Origin: Amphibacillus indicireducens
GTDB taxonomy: Bacteria; Bacillota; Bacilli; Bacillales; Amphibacillaceae
Assembly: GCF_039539605.1 (NCBI RefSeq)
Contig: NZ_BAABDL010000051.1
Span: 1 to 48,934, forward strand
DNA length: 48,934 nt
Direction: 5' to 3'
The notes under the pieces are model-generated. The model was not told the origin of the DNA, searched no databases, and saw nothing but the letters and a program-made list of their open reading frames with translations. Made by a program: the position numbers and the translations under genes. Shown here piece by piece: positions 7,486 to 17,449 of this stretch (the stretch's first letter is position 1; the number at the start of each line of letters is the position of its first letter).

Positions 7486-10362
7486 TTATTTTATTTCAGC
7501 TTGTTCAACAAGATCAGCCATCCGTTTCCGATCGCGTTCTAAAATTGGTTTCAAGTAATGCCCTGTGTATGATTTTTCTACTTCTGCAACTTCTTCAGGT
7601 GTTCCCGTTGCAACAATCGTTCCACCTTGATCGCCACCTTCAGGGCCAAGATCAACGATATAATCTGCAGCTTTAATCACGTCTAAATTATGCTCAATTA
7701 CGACAACTGTGTTGCCACTTTCAACTAATCTTTGGAGTACTTCTAACAGACGTTCAATATCTGCTGAGTGTAGCCCAGTTGTTGGTTCATCTAAAATATA
7801 GAGTGTTTTTCCATTTGATCGTCTGTGTAATTCACTTGCTAATTTAACGCGTTGGGCCTCACCACCTGATAAAGTAGTTGCAGGCTGACCTAATCGAATA
7901 TAACCTAAACCAACATCATCAATCGTTTGCAATTTCCGAGTAATCTTAGGGATATTTTTGAAAAATTCTAATGCTTCTTCGATTCGCATATTTAAAATAT
8001 CAGAAATGTTTTTCCCTTTATACTTTACTTCAAGCGTTTCGCGATTATAACGTTTTCCATGACAAACTTCACATGGCACATAAACATCGGGTAAAAAGTG
8101 CATTTCTATTTTAATGATACCATCACCACGACAGGCTTCACAACGCCCACCTTTAACGTTAAAGCTAAAGCGACCTTTTTTATAGCCTCTTACTTTTGCC
8201 TCATTTGTTTGGGCAAAAACATCGCGAACATCATCAAATACACCCGTATAAGTTGCCGGATTTGATCGTGGTGTTCGACCGATTGGTGATTGGTCGATAT
8301 CAATGACTTTTTCTAAATGCTCAATTCCTTTAATCTCTTTGTGTTTACCTGCTCTTTTCCGTGCACGATTCAGCGTAGTAGCCAATTTTTTATGCATCAC
8401 TTCATTGACTAAACTACTTTTTCCTGAACCTGAAACACCTGTAACCGTCGTAAAGACACCGACTGGAATTTTTACATTAACATCTTTTAAGTTGTTTTCA
8501 GCCGCGCCAATAATTTCAATGAATCGATCATCTGGTTTACGGCGTTCTGGCGGAAGTGGAATGAATTTTTCACCAGATAAATACTTCCCTGTTAATGATT
8601 TTGACTCTTTAATAATTTGCTTTGGTGTTCCTGTTGCAACAACTTCCCCACCATGTTCACCTGCGCGTGGCCCGATATCAATGATATAATCAGCCGCAAG
8701 CATCGTGTCCTCATCATGTTCAACGACAACTAGCGTATTGCCTAAATCACGCATCTGTTTTAATGTATGAATTAGGCGATTATTATCACGCTGGTGCAAG
8801 CCGATTGATGGTTCATCAAGCACATAAAGTACCCCTGTTAGAGCGGAGCCAATTTGCGTTGCTAGTCGGATCCGTTGCGCTTCACCACCAGACAGTGTCC
8901 CTGCCATTCGATTTAAAGTTAAATAATCTAACCCAACGTTCTCTAAAAAGACGAGTCGGTCTTCAATTTCAGCTAAAATTAACCGAGCAATTTCCATTTC
9001 CTTTTCAGTTAAGTTTGCTTTTCTGAGAAAATCAAGGCCTTCCTTGACAGAGCGTTCCGTGAATTGGCCGATGTGATTACCTTCGATCAAGACAGATCTT
9101 GCTTGTTCATTTAAACGGTGCCCATTACATGCAACACATGCTTTTTCGACCATATACTTCTCCATCTGTGTTCGTGTGTAGTCAGATGAAGTATCGTGGT
9201 ATCGGCGCTCGATATTATTTAAGACACCTTCAAATTGAATGTCTGTGTTCCTCGTCATGCCATAATCATTCTGGTAACTAAAATGAATCGTTTCCTTACC
9301 ACCGCCGTGTAAAATTTTATTCAACTGTGTCTTAGGTAGATCCTTAACTGGCACATCCATATCAATTCCGTAATGTTTACAAACACTTGCAAGGAGTTGC
9401 GGATAATATTGTGAACTCGTCGGTTGCCAGGCAAGGATTGCTCCTTCATTTAAAGTTAAACTCTTATCAGGAATAACTAAGTCAACATCGACTTCAAGCT
9501 TATGTCCTAGACCGTCACATTTTTCACAAGCACCATATGGGGCATTAAATGAAAATAGACGTGGTTCAAGTTCGCTAATTGAAAAACTACAAATCGGACA
9601 AGCATGATGCTCATTGAATCTTAATTCTTCTACATCAATCAAATCAACAATCGCTTGACCATCACCTAACTTTAAGGCTGTTTCGAGCGAGTCAGACAAC
9701 CTTGAGCTGATACCATCTTTAATGACAATTCGGTCAATCACCACATCAATGTCATGCTTTTTATTTTTCTCTAGTTTGATTTCATCTTCAATTTCAACCA
9801 ATTCGCCATTGACACGTAAGCGAATATAACCTTCTTTTTTCAAATCGTCAATGAGTTTAACATGTTCACCTTTACGACCTGATACGACTGGTGCTAAAAC
9901 TTGCAACCTCGTCCGGTCTGGATATTCTAAAATCCGATCGACCATTTGTTCAATCGTTTGAGAAGTTATTTCAATTCCATGATTAGGACAAGTTGGCCTT
10001 CCGACCCTAGCAAATAGAAGTCGTAAATAATCATAAATTTCGGTTACTGTTGCCACGGTTGAACGTGGATTATTACTAGTCGTTTTTTGATCAATCGAGA
10101 TCGAAGGTGATAAACCAGTGATCGAATCAACATCAGGCTTGTCCATCTGTCCTAAAAACTGACGGGCATAGGATGATAATGACTCAACATATCGTCTTTG
10201 TCCTTCTGCATAAATTGTATCAAAAGCAAGTGATGATTTACCTGAACCTGATAATCCCGTTAAAACGACAAGTTGATCTTTTGGGATCTCAACATCGATG
10301 TTTTTTAAATTATGTGTCCGAGCACCCTTAATCGAGATTTTTTTCTTTGTCAAAATTTTCAC
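7486..10362 (-). CDS. uvrA: Excinuclease ABC subunit A
   Basis: DNA-damage sensor of nucleotide excision repair, 958 residues, the usual length. It has two ABC ATPase modules: Walker A GLSGSGKSS near residue 35 and GVSGSGKSS near 642, with signature motifs LSGGEAQRIRLA and LSGGEAQRVKLA. Zinc fingers are visible as CPICSF...CEKC (about 256-283) and CEACRGDG...CEVC (about 738-766). The start is a GTG that overlaps the uvrB stop by four bases (GTGA), with GGAAGGG just upstream; a TTG three codons in is possible. Co-transcribed with uvrB. Confidence 0.97.
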   Translation of the reverse strand: MKILTKKKISIKGARTHNLKNIDVEIPKDQLVVLTGLSGSGKSSLAFDTIYAEGQRRYVESLSSYARQFLGQMDKPDVDSITGLSPSISIDQKTTSNNPRSTVATVTEIYDYLRLLFARVGRPTCPNHGIEITSQTIEQMVDRILEYPDRTRLQVLAPVVSGRKGEHVKLIDDLKKEGYIRLRVNGELVEIEDEIKLEKNKKHDIDVVIDRIVIKDGISSRLSDSLETALKLGDGQAIVDLIDVEELRFNEHHACPICSFSISELEPRLFSFNAPYGACEKCDGLGHKLEVDVDLVIPDKSLTLNEGAILAWQPTSSQYYPQLLASVCKHYGIDMDVPVKDLPKTQLNKILHGGGKETIHFSYQNDYGMTRNTDIQFEGVLNNIERRYHDTSSDYTRTQMEKYMVEKACVACNGHRLNEQARSVLIEGNHIGQFTERSVKEGLDFLRKANLTEKEMEIARLILAEIEDRLVFLENVGLDYLTLNRMAGTLSGGEAQRIRLATQIGSALTGVLYVLDEPSIGLHQRDNNRLIHTLKQMRDLGNTLVVVEHDEDTMLAADYIIDIGPRAGEHGGEVVATGTPKQIIKESKSLTGKYLSGEKFIPLPPERRKPDDRFIEIIGAAENNLKDVNVKIPVGVFTTVTGVSGSGKSSLVNEVMHKKLATTLNRARKRAGKHKEIKGIEHLEKVIDIDQSPIGRTPRSNPATYTGVFDDVRDVFAQTNEAKVRGYKKGRFSFNVKGGRCEACRGDGIIKIEMHFLPDVYVPCEVCHGKRYNRETLEVKYKGKNISDILNMRIEEALEFFKNIPKITRKLQTIDDVGLGYIRLGQPATTLSGGEAQRVKLASELHRRSNGKTLYILDEPTTGLHSADIERLLEVLQRLVESGNTVVVIEHNLDVIKAADYIVDLGPEGGDQGGTIVATGTPEEVAEVEKSYTGHYLKPILERDRKRMADLVEQAEIK

Positions 10363-12341
10363 CCTTCCGCTTTCAATTCAAAAACAAGGTCTCTTAATTC
10401 GGCTGCCTTTTCAAAGTTTAAATCTCGGGCTGCCTGTTTCATTTCTTTTTCCATTTTTTCGATCACTTTTTTCAGTTCTGATTGAGTCAGTTTAGATAGA
10501 TTGAGTTGCTCTTTCGGATAATCTAAAGCTTCTTCTGCAACTTTAGTCGCTCGAATCACATCACGGACTTCTTTAATGATTGTTTTTGGTGTAATATGAT
10601 GCTTTTCATTATACGCTTGTTGGATTTCACGTCGGCGTTCAGTTTCATCAATTGCCTTTTTCATCGAATCTGTGATCCGATCAGCATACATAATTACCTG
10701 TCCAAATTCATTTCGAGCAGCTCGTCCCATCGTTTGAATTAACGAACGTTCCGAGCGTAAGAACCCTTCCTTGTCCGCATCAAGAATGACGACTAATGAT
10801 ACTTCAGGCAAGTCAAGCCCTTCTCGAAGTAAGTTAATTCCGATTAAAACATCATATTTTCCTACTCGTAGATCACGAATGATTTCAATTCGTTCAAGTG
10901 TTTTAATTTCCGAGTGTAGATAAGCAACTTTCATGCCAATTTCTTTTAAATAATCGGTTAAGTCTTCAGACATTTTCTTCGTCAATGTCGTGACAAGCGT
11001 TCGCTCATTTTTAGCGACTCGTGCGTTAATTTCTTGAATTAAATCATCAATTTGACCATCAATTGGTCGAACATCTACTTTTGGATCAAGCAATCCCGTC
11101 GGACGAATGATTTGTTCAACCATTTCCGGTGTATGTTCTAATTCATATGGACCAGGAGTCGCGGAAATATAAATCAATTGGTTTGCTTTCTGTTCAAACT
11201 CATCAAATTTTAATGGGCGGTTGTCCAATGCAGACGGTAATCGAAAACCATGATCGACAAGAACTTGTTTTCTCGCCTGGTCACCATTGTACATTCCCCG
11301 AATTTGCGGTAAAGTTACGTGCGACTCATCGACAACAATTAAAAAGTCATCTGGAAAGAAATCAAGCAAAGTATACGGTGTTGAACCTGGCTCACGTAAC
11401 GTTAGGTGGCGTGAATAGTTTTCAATTCCTGAGCAAAAGCCCATTTCATCCATCATTTCTAAGTCATAGCGTGTCCGTTGTTCAAGACGCTGAGCTTCTA
11501 ACAATTTATCATGATCACGAAAGTATTTAAGCTGTTGTTCAAGTTCCGCTTCAATATTTTTCATCGCAATTTTTAACTTATCTTCCCCGGTAACGAAGTG
11601 TGATGCAGGGAAAATTGCGATATGTTCTCGATCACCAATAATTTCACCTGTTAATGCATCAACTTCACGAATTCGATCAATTTCATCACCAAAAAACTCA
11701 ATTCGAACACAATGTTCTTCCCTTGAGGCAGGGATGATTTCGATTGAATCGCCACGGACTCTAAATGTTCCGCGTTGAAAGTCAATGTCATTGCGGGCAT
11801 ATTGAATATCAACGAGATCACGCAATAATTCGTCGCGATCCTTTTCCATATCGACTCGTAAAGACAAGACTTGATTTTTATATTCTTCTGGTGAACCTAA
11901 ACCATATATACAAGAGACACTAGCAACAACTAAAACATCCTCACGCTCAAATAGAGCTGAGGTTGCCGAGTGTCGTAATTTATCAATTTCATCGTTAATG
12001 CTCGCATCCTTTTCAATAAAAGTGTCGGTAGACGGAACATACGCTTCTGGTTGATAGTAGTCATAATAGCTAACAAAGTATTCAACTGCATTGTTCGGAA
12101 AAAATTCTTTAAATTCACTGTATAGTTGACCTGCAAGTGTTTTATTGTGTGCGATAACTAAAGTTGGTTTATTAATTTCATTGATAACATTCGACACGGT
12201 AAATGTTTTTCCAGTTCCAGTTGCGCCAAGTAGCGTTTGGGCTCGTTTTTTCTGATTAATACCTTTAACGAGTTCTTTGATTGCCTTTGGTTGGTCACCT
12301 TCTGGTTTGTAGTGTGATATTAGTTCAAATGTTTGTCCCAT
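10359..12341 (-). CDS. uvrB: Excinuclease ABC subunit B
   Basis: DNA-helicase-like damage-verification subunit that is loaded by UvrA and recruits UvrC. It has 660 residues. Walker A LLGATGTGKTF is near residue 38, the beta-hairpin YYDYYQPEAYVPSTDTFIE near 92-110, the helicase motifs VVDESH and ISATPGPYE in the middle, QTMGRAARN near 540, and a C-terminal UVR domain (EMKQAARDLNFEKAAELRD) for UvrC contact. The ATG follows GGAGGCGTGAACG. First gene of the uvrB-uvrA-yvlC-yvlD unit. Confidence 0.97.
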   Translation of the reverse strand: MGQTFELISHYKPEGDQPKAIKELVKGINQKKRAQTLLGATGTGKTFTVSNVINEINKPTLVIAHNKTLAGQLYSEFKEFFPNNAVEYFVSYYDYYQPEAYVPSTDTFIEKDASINDEIDKLRHSATSALFEREDVLVVASVSCIYGLGSPEEYKNQVLSLRVDMEKDRDELLRDLVDIQYARNDIDFQRGTFRVRGDSIEIIPASREEHCVRIEFFGDEIDRIREVDALTGEIIGDREHIAIFPASHFVTGEDKLKIAMKNIEAELEQQLKYFRDHDKLLEAQRLEQRTRYDLEMMDEMGFCSGIENYSRHLTLREPGSTPYTLLDFFPDDFLIVVDESHVTLPQIRGMYNGDQARKQVLVDHGFRLPSALDNRPLKFDEFEQKANQLIYISATPGPYELEHTPEMVEQIIRPTGLLDPKVDVRPIDGQIDDLIQEINARVAKNERTLVTTLTKKMSEDLTDYLKEIGMKVAYLHSEIKTLERIEIIRDLRVGKYDVLIGINLLREGLDLPEVSLVVILDADKEGFLRSERSLIQTMGRAARNEFGQVIMYADRITDSMKKAIDETERRREIQQAYNEKHHITPKTIIKEVRDVIRATKVAEEALDYPKEQLNLSKLTQSELKKVIEKMEKEMKQAARDLNFEKAAELRDLVFELKAEG

Positions 12342-12433
12342 CGTTCACGCCTCCATTCTCTCTTTATTATTTTTATTATACTGCAAAACAATTCGAAAAG
12401 CGAACAAATATTCGCTGCGTATTAAATTTATTT

Positions 12434-12461
12434 AGAAAAAACTTGAGGAATCCCTCAAGTT
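12434..12461 (-). terminator. Terminator after prfC
   Basis: On the minus strand AACTTGAGG, loop GATT, CCTCAAGTT and TTTTC follow the prfC stop by 10 bases. It is a compact rho-independent terminator. Confidence 0.88.
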
Positions 12462-12471
12462 CTTAGTTGTA

Positions 12472-14058
12472 TTAATAAGACTGATTGTATTGGTTGACGT
12501 CGAATAGGTCGATTAACCTTACCTCTTTATGTTTGTCAGCAAACCAATTTAGAGCAAATTGATTTTTAAATAATACTAAGAACTGGCCTTCTCGATCTTT
12601 AACAAGCATATTACGGTCATCAAACAAATTGACATCGACGGTTTCTTCGTCAAGCCAACGTGGAATCCGCTCTCCGATTGACTCCAAGCTAACTTCTACA
12701 TTATACTCATGTTTCATTCGATGTTCAAATACTTGATACTGGAGCTCGCCAACGGCACCAAGAATTAAAGACTCATATGGATGACCAGTAAATAATTGGA
12801 TTGCTCCTTCCTGAACAAGCTGCTCAAGACCCTTTTTAAACTGCTTCGCCTTCATCACATTCTTTGCGGTCACTCGCTTAAATAAATCTGGTGGGAATTG
12901 TGGTAATTCATCATATTGAATTAATTCTTTACCATCCGTTAATGTATCACCAATTCGATAATAACCAGGATCATAAATCCCAATAATATCACCAGGATAA
13001 GCGACTTCAACAGTTTCCCTTGCTGAAGCAACAAATTGTTGCGTTTGATTCAGTTTAATCGTTTTTTCATTACGCGTTAGTTTAACAGTCATGCCACGCT
13101 CAAATCGCCCTGAACAGACTCTTAAAAAAGCAATTCGATCACGGTGAGCGGGATTCATGTTTGCTTGGATTTTAAATATATAACCCGAGAAAGCTTCATG
13201 CTCTGGCTGAATCAGTGCGTCAGTCGTTTTTCTTGGCTTTGGATTTGGTGCCATTTCAACAAATGTTTTGAAAAAAGTTTCGACACCAAATGGCGCTAAT
13301 GCACTACCGAAAAAAACGGGCGTTTGTTCACCTTTTAGCACACGCTCCATCGAGAATGGATCACCTGCTTCATCAAGTAAAGCAAGCTCTTCTTCAGTTT
13401 CTTGATAGGTTGCTTGTTTAGTCAAGTCATGATATTGCTCGTGATCTAAAGTATCATACGGAATTAGCTCTTCTTCTTCGTTACCTTTAAATCGAACAAA
13501 TTGTTCTTGGTAACGATCAAAGATACCTAAAAAGCGTTTCCCCATTCCTGCTGGCCAGTTCATTGGGTATGTTTCGATCTCTAATACTTCCTCAATTTGT
13601 TCTAATAATTCAAATGGATCGCGGCCTTCACGGTCAAGTTTATTAATAAATGTAAAAATCGGAATCCCACGCATCTTACATACTTTAAACAACTTAATCG
13701 TTTGTGCTTCGATCCCTTTCGTTGCGTCAATAATCATTATTACACTGTCAACAGCAGTCAATGTTCGATACGTATCTTCACTAAAATCCTCATGACCTGG
13801 TGTATCTAGTATATTGACGTAGTAACCTTGATAAGAAAAATTCATCACACTCGATGTTACAGAAATACCACGTTGTTTTTCAATCTCCATCCAATCAGAT
13901 GTCGCAAATTTACCTGATTTCTTCCCTTTAACTGTTCCTGCTGATCGAATTTGTTGACCGAATAGCAATAATTTTTCTGTCATTGTTGTTTTACCCGCAT
14001 CCGGGTGCGATATAATCGCAAATGTTTTTCGTTTATTTATTTCATCATTTAAATTCAT
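12472..14058 (-). CDS. prfC: Peptide chain release factor 3
   Basis: GTPase that recycles RF1/RF2 from the ribosome after peptide release. It has 528 residues. G1 HPDAGKTTMTEK (residues 18-29), G3 DTPGHEDFSEDTYR (about 84-97) and G4 NKLDREG (about 139-145) are intact. The RF3-specific domains 2 and 3 follow (FPPDLFKRV, EGAIQLF, LGAVGELQYQVFEHR). RF3 is not universal in Firmicutes and B. subtilis lacks prfC, so its presence here, between uvrB and a helicase gene, is a lineage difference. It has its own promoter and terminator. Confidence 0.95.
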   Translation of the reverse strand: MNLNDEINKRKTFAIISHPDAGKTTMTEKLLLFGQQIRSAGTVKGKKSGKFATSDWMEIEKQRGISVTSSVMNFSYQGYYVNILDTPGHEDFSEDTYRTLTAVDSVIMIIDATKGIEAQTIKLFKVCKMRGIPIFTFINKLDREGRDPFELLEQIEEVLEIETYPMNWPAGMGKRFLGIFDRYQEQFVRFKGNEEEELIPYDTLDHEQYHDLTKQATYQETEEELALLDEAGDPFSMERVLKGEQTPVFFGSALAPFGVETFFKTFVEMAPNPKPRKTTDALIQPEHEAFSGYIFKIQANMNPAHRDRIAFLRVCSGRFERGMTVKLTRNEKTIKLNQTQQFVASARETVEVAYPGDIIGIYDPGYYRIGDTLTDGKELIQYDELPQFPPDLFKRVTAKNVMKAKQFKKGLEQLVQEGAIQLFTGHPYESLILGAVGELQYQVFEHRMKHEYNVEVSLESIGERIPRWLDEETVDVNLFDDRNMLVKDREGQFLVLFKNQFALNWFADKHKEVRLIDLFDVNQYNQSY

Positions 14059-14095
14059 TAGCTAACCCTCTAACCCTTTTATTTTGTCGTTATTG

Positions 14096-14125
14096 AAAAT
14101 AGCACACTTCTATTTGTCTTGTCAA
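14096..14125 (-). promoter_or_regulatory. Sigma-A promoter for prfC
   Basis: On the minus strand TTGACA (14120-14125), an 18-base spacer and TATTTT (14096-14101) lie about 40 bases upstream of the prfC start. The divergent helicase gene has a TATAAT at 14172-14177 on the plus strand, but its -35 is not convincing. Confidence 0.65.
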
Positions 14126-14208
14126 TTTCTAACTAGTTCGAATTTACCAAGCTTTTAAAGGTTAAATTTGCTATAATAGAGAGATAGAATTTATTCAAGG
14201 AGCAGATT

Positions 14209-17200
14209 ATGGCACAATTTTATTTAGACCCTAAAGACATTCTCAAAATAACCGGCCAACGTTTTTATCGACGGGGTGTCGATTTATATAAAAAAGGACG
14301 TGTCACTAAACTAACATATAATCAAGTGATTAATTCATGGCGAGCAATTGTTAAAGGTGGCAGTCATTATCAAGTCAGTATCTTTTTCTTTGAAGATGAT
14401 GATTTAGAAGCTAAATGTGACTGTTCGGCTTACCAGACTCACTACACGTGTAAACATATTGCTGCTGTACTATTAGCAATTTCAAATCATAACTCAGCAA
14501 TTTCATTTGTTCCCGAGCAAAGGACAGTTGAATTAACCGATCCATTTCCACTTAGAATGATTGATTTATTTGAGACAAACGAAACAGGTTTAATCACAAA
14601 AGACACTGAATTAATCGTTCATTATCAACTCGAGGAAAAGCGTCACCGTTTTCTTAAAGAAGCGTATTACGAGCTCCAGTTAAAGATTGGGGAGAGCCAA
14701 CCGTTTATTGTTAAGGACTTGCCTGCATTCATGAAGGCGATTCAATTTAATGAAGTTCATAAAATTACTGAAACATTTTCATATCGACCGAAAGAGCATT
14801 TTTTCGACCCAATTGATTCAGCGTTGTTCGATTTGATTAACCAAGCAATTATTCATGAACAGCTCTATTCACCTGACTTCCCAACAGTTGATAAGCGTAC
14901 AGTTAGTTTACCACCATTTTTAATTAAATCATTTTTCGATAAACTAGCGTCACGCTCGTTCGAAATTAACAAAGAGGATCAGTCTGTCTTAACTGAACTT
15001 GAGTTGCATGAGGATTTACCTAAAATTAATTTTCCGATCACGATTAATGAGGATCAAAGTTTCATAATTAATTTCCAATCGTTGTTTGATTATCAATTTT
15101 CTAGCTACTATCAATTACTACAAAAAGGAAAGTCCTTTTATTTCTTAACTGCTGAACAACAAAAGATGCTTGAACAAATTCACACAATCTTGCCTTATCG
15201 ACAAAAAAATGGTTATCAAATTAGCAAAAGTAAAATGACTCATTTTATTGGTTATGTCGTACCTCAGCTTAAATCAATTGGAGAGGTCACCTTTAGCAAA
15301 GAGGCAAAAGAGCAAGTTCAACAGGTACCACTTGAAAGTAAACTTTATCTCGATCTTCAAAAAGATGCTTTAAGTGTATCGGTTGTTTTTCAATACGGCA
15401 AAGATAAATTTTTCCCAAATCAATCAATTCCAGAACAAACTAAAGTGCTAGTTAGAGACTTTCAAGCTGAACATAGGCTACTTACCGAACTACAAAAAAG
15501 TGGTTTTCGTCTGTTAAATAAGAGTTATTGGTTATTTAATGAGGAAAAGATTTATCAGTTTATTTATCAGTTATTACCTGAATTGATGGAAGAAGTAACC
15601 GTTTTTATGACTGACCAAGTTCAAGCGCTTAAAGCTGATCGTGACTATCATTTAGATACAAATATTGAAGTCAATCCGTCCTCTGGAATGCTCGATATTC
15701 ACTTTAATATTGATGGCATCACAAAGCAAGATGTCCAGGAAGTACTTTATGCATTAATTGAAAAGAAAATGTATCATCGATTACAAAATGGGGCGCTGAT
15801 TAAGCTAACAGATGACTCATTTCAAGCTTTTCAGACATTAGCTGATGAATTATATTTTAAGAAGAAACAATTAACAGACTCGCGCTTGCAATTATCGCCT
15901 GCTAAAGGTCTGCAGCTTGATCATGCTTTAGAAGAAGCGACGATCAATTATTCAGATACGTTCAGTCAATTATTAACGACACTAAAAGACCCAGGTCAGT
16001 TCAATGATCAAGTCCCAGATAGATTGAATGCCCAACTAAGAGATTATCAAGTTACAGGCTTTAAGTGGTTTAAATCACTTGCCCGCTACCAACTCGGTGG
16101 CGTCTTAGCTGATGAAATGGGACTCGGTAAAACAATCCAAGCAATTAGCTTTATTATAAGTGAAAAGGAGATTGACAATTCCAAACCTGCAATTGTGATT
16201 GCACCTGCTTCACTCATTTACAATTGGAAGAAGGAGTTTGAGAAATTTGCTCCCTCTTTGAATGTTAAAGTTGTTGCAGGTACACGCGATGAACGACGAA
16301 CTATTTTTGCAAGTAATCAACAGCCCGACGTTTGGATCACGTCATACCCATTAATTCGTCAAGATATTAACGTTTATCGCGAGTTTCAGTTCGATGTAAT
16401 GATTTTAGATGAAGCACAAGCGATTAAAAATCATCTGACTCAAACAGCTAAAGCGACACGATTAATTGAAGCGAAACAGCGATTTGCCTTAAGTGGGACA
16501 CCGATCGAAAATCGCCTTGATGAATTATGGTCGATTTTCCAAACGATTTCACCAGGTTTTCTCGGTTCAAAACAAGAATTTATTCAATATCCGAATGACT
16601 ATATTCGTAAAATTACGAAACCGTTTATTTTGCGTCGTTTGAAAACAGATGTGTTACCTGATTTACCAGAAAAAATTGAATTTGAGCAGTATAGTGAGTT
16701 AACAAAAGAGCAAAAAGAAGTTTATCTTGCTTATCTGGAACGAATTGAACGCCAACTTGATACAGCTGTTGAAGCTGATCAGTTCAACCAAGAAAAAATT
16801 GAAATTCTTGCTGGACTTACCCGCTTACGTCAAATTTGTTGTCACCCTAGTCTATTCTTAGAAAATTATCAAGGTGAGTCAGGCAAACTTGAATTACTGT
16901 TGACAATTATTGAACAGTTACGGGTGGAAAACCGTCGGATCTTAATTTTTTCACAGTTTTCGAGTATGTTGAAGATCATCGAGAAAGAACTAAACAAATT
17001 GAATTATCAATCCTTCTATTTAGATGGTCAAACACCAATTAAAAATCGCGTTGAAATGGCTGAAGCTTTTAACAATGGTGAACGGGAAATTTTTATTATC
17101 TCATTAAAGGCTGGAGGAACCGGTTTAAACTTAACTGGTGCTGATACCGTGATCTTGTTCGATCTTTGGTGGAACCCTGCAGTTGAAGCACAAGCAGCCG

Positions 17201-17397
17201 GTCGAGCACACCGAATTGGACAGACAAAAGAAGTTGAAGTGATCCGCTTGATTACAGAAGGAACAATTGAAGAAAAAATCTTTCAACTCCAAGAGAAGAA
17301 ACGGAAGTTAGTTGATGAAATTATTCAACCAGGCGAAACGCTACTTTCTTCATTAAATGAAACGGAATTAAGAGAATTACTAACTTTTGAGCATTGA
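14209..17397 (+). CDS. SWIM zinc finger / SNF2 family DEAD-like helicase
   Basis: Large SWI2/SNF2-type ATPase, 1062 residues. An N-terminal SWIM zinc finger (CDCSAYQTHYTCKHIA, about residues 66-81, pattern CxC-Cx H) is followed by a long poorly conserved middle (SNF2_assoc-like) and the helicase core from about 600: LADEMGLGKTIQ (motif I), ILDEAQAIKN (motif II, DEAQ rather than DEAH), ALSGTPIENRLDELWS (motif III), and the C-terminal LKAGGTGLNLT and QAAGRAHRIGQ (motifs V, VI). It resembles B. subtilis YwqA and is probably an RNA-polymerase- or nucleoid-associated remodeller; the target is unknown. The ATG follows AAGGAG. Monocistronic, with its own terminator. Confidence 0.92.
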   Translation: MAQFYLDPKDILKITGQRFYRRGVDLYKKGRVTKLTYNQVINSWRAIVKGGSHYQVSIFFFEDDDLEAKCDCSAYQTHYTCKHIAAVLLAISNHNSAISFVPEQRTVELTDPFPLRMIDLFETNETGLITKDTELIVHYQLEEKRHRFLKEAYYELQLKIGESQPFIVKDLPAFMKAIQFNEVHKITETFSYRPKEHFFDPIDSALFDLINQAIIHEQLYSPDFPTVDKRTVSLPPFLIKSFFDKLASRSFEINKEDQSVLTELELHEDLPKINFPITINEDQSFIINFQSLFDYQFSSYYQLLQKGKSFYFLTAEQQKMLEQIHTILPYRQKNGYQISKSKMTHFIGYVVPQLKSIGEVTFSKEAKEQVQQVPLESKLYLDLQKDALSVSVVFQYGKDKFFPNQSIPEQTKVLVRDFQAEHRLLTELQKSGFRLLNKSYWLFNEEKIYQFIYQLLPELMEEVTVFMTDQVQALKADRDYHLDTNIEVNPSSGMLDIHFNIDGITKQDVQEVLYALIEKKMYHRLQNGALIKLTDDSFQAFQTLADELYFKKKQLTDSRLQLSPAKGLQLDHALEEATINYSDTFSQLLTTLKDPGQFNDQVPDRLNAQLRDYQVTGFKWFKSLARYQLGGVLADEMGLGKTIQAISFIISEKEIDNSKPAIVIAPASLIYNWKKEFEKFAPSLNVKVVAGTRDERRTIFASNQQPDVWITSYPLIRQDINVYREFQFDVMILDEAQAIKNHLTQTAKATRLIEAKQRFALSGTPIENRLDELWSIFQTISPGFLGSKQEFIQYPNDYIRKITKPFILRRLKTDVLPDLPEKIEFEQYSELTKEQKEVYLAYLERIERQLDTAVEADQFNQEKIEILAGLTRLRQICCHPSLFLENYQGESGKLELLLTIIEQLRVENRRILIFSQFSSMLKIIEKELNKLNYQSFYLDGQTPIKNRVEMAEAFNNGEREIFIISLKAGGTGLNLTGADTVILFDLWWNPAVEAQAAGRAHRIGQTKEVEVIRLITEGTIEEKIFQLQEKKRKLVDEIIQPGETLLSSLNETELRELLTFEH

Positions 17398-17403
17398 AAG
17401 AAA

Positions 17404-17437
17404 GAGTGATTATTTCCTAGGAAATAATCACTCTTTT
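17404..17437. terminator. Bidirectional terminator between SNF2 helicase and minJ
   Basis: A perfect palindrome of 30 bases (stem GAGTGATTATTTCC and complement) is followed by TTTTTAT on the plus strand and CTCTTTCTTT on the minus strand. It serves the two convergent genes. Confidence 0.9.
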
Positions 17438-17449
17438 TATGTCGAATTT

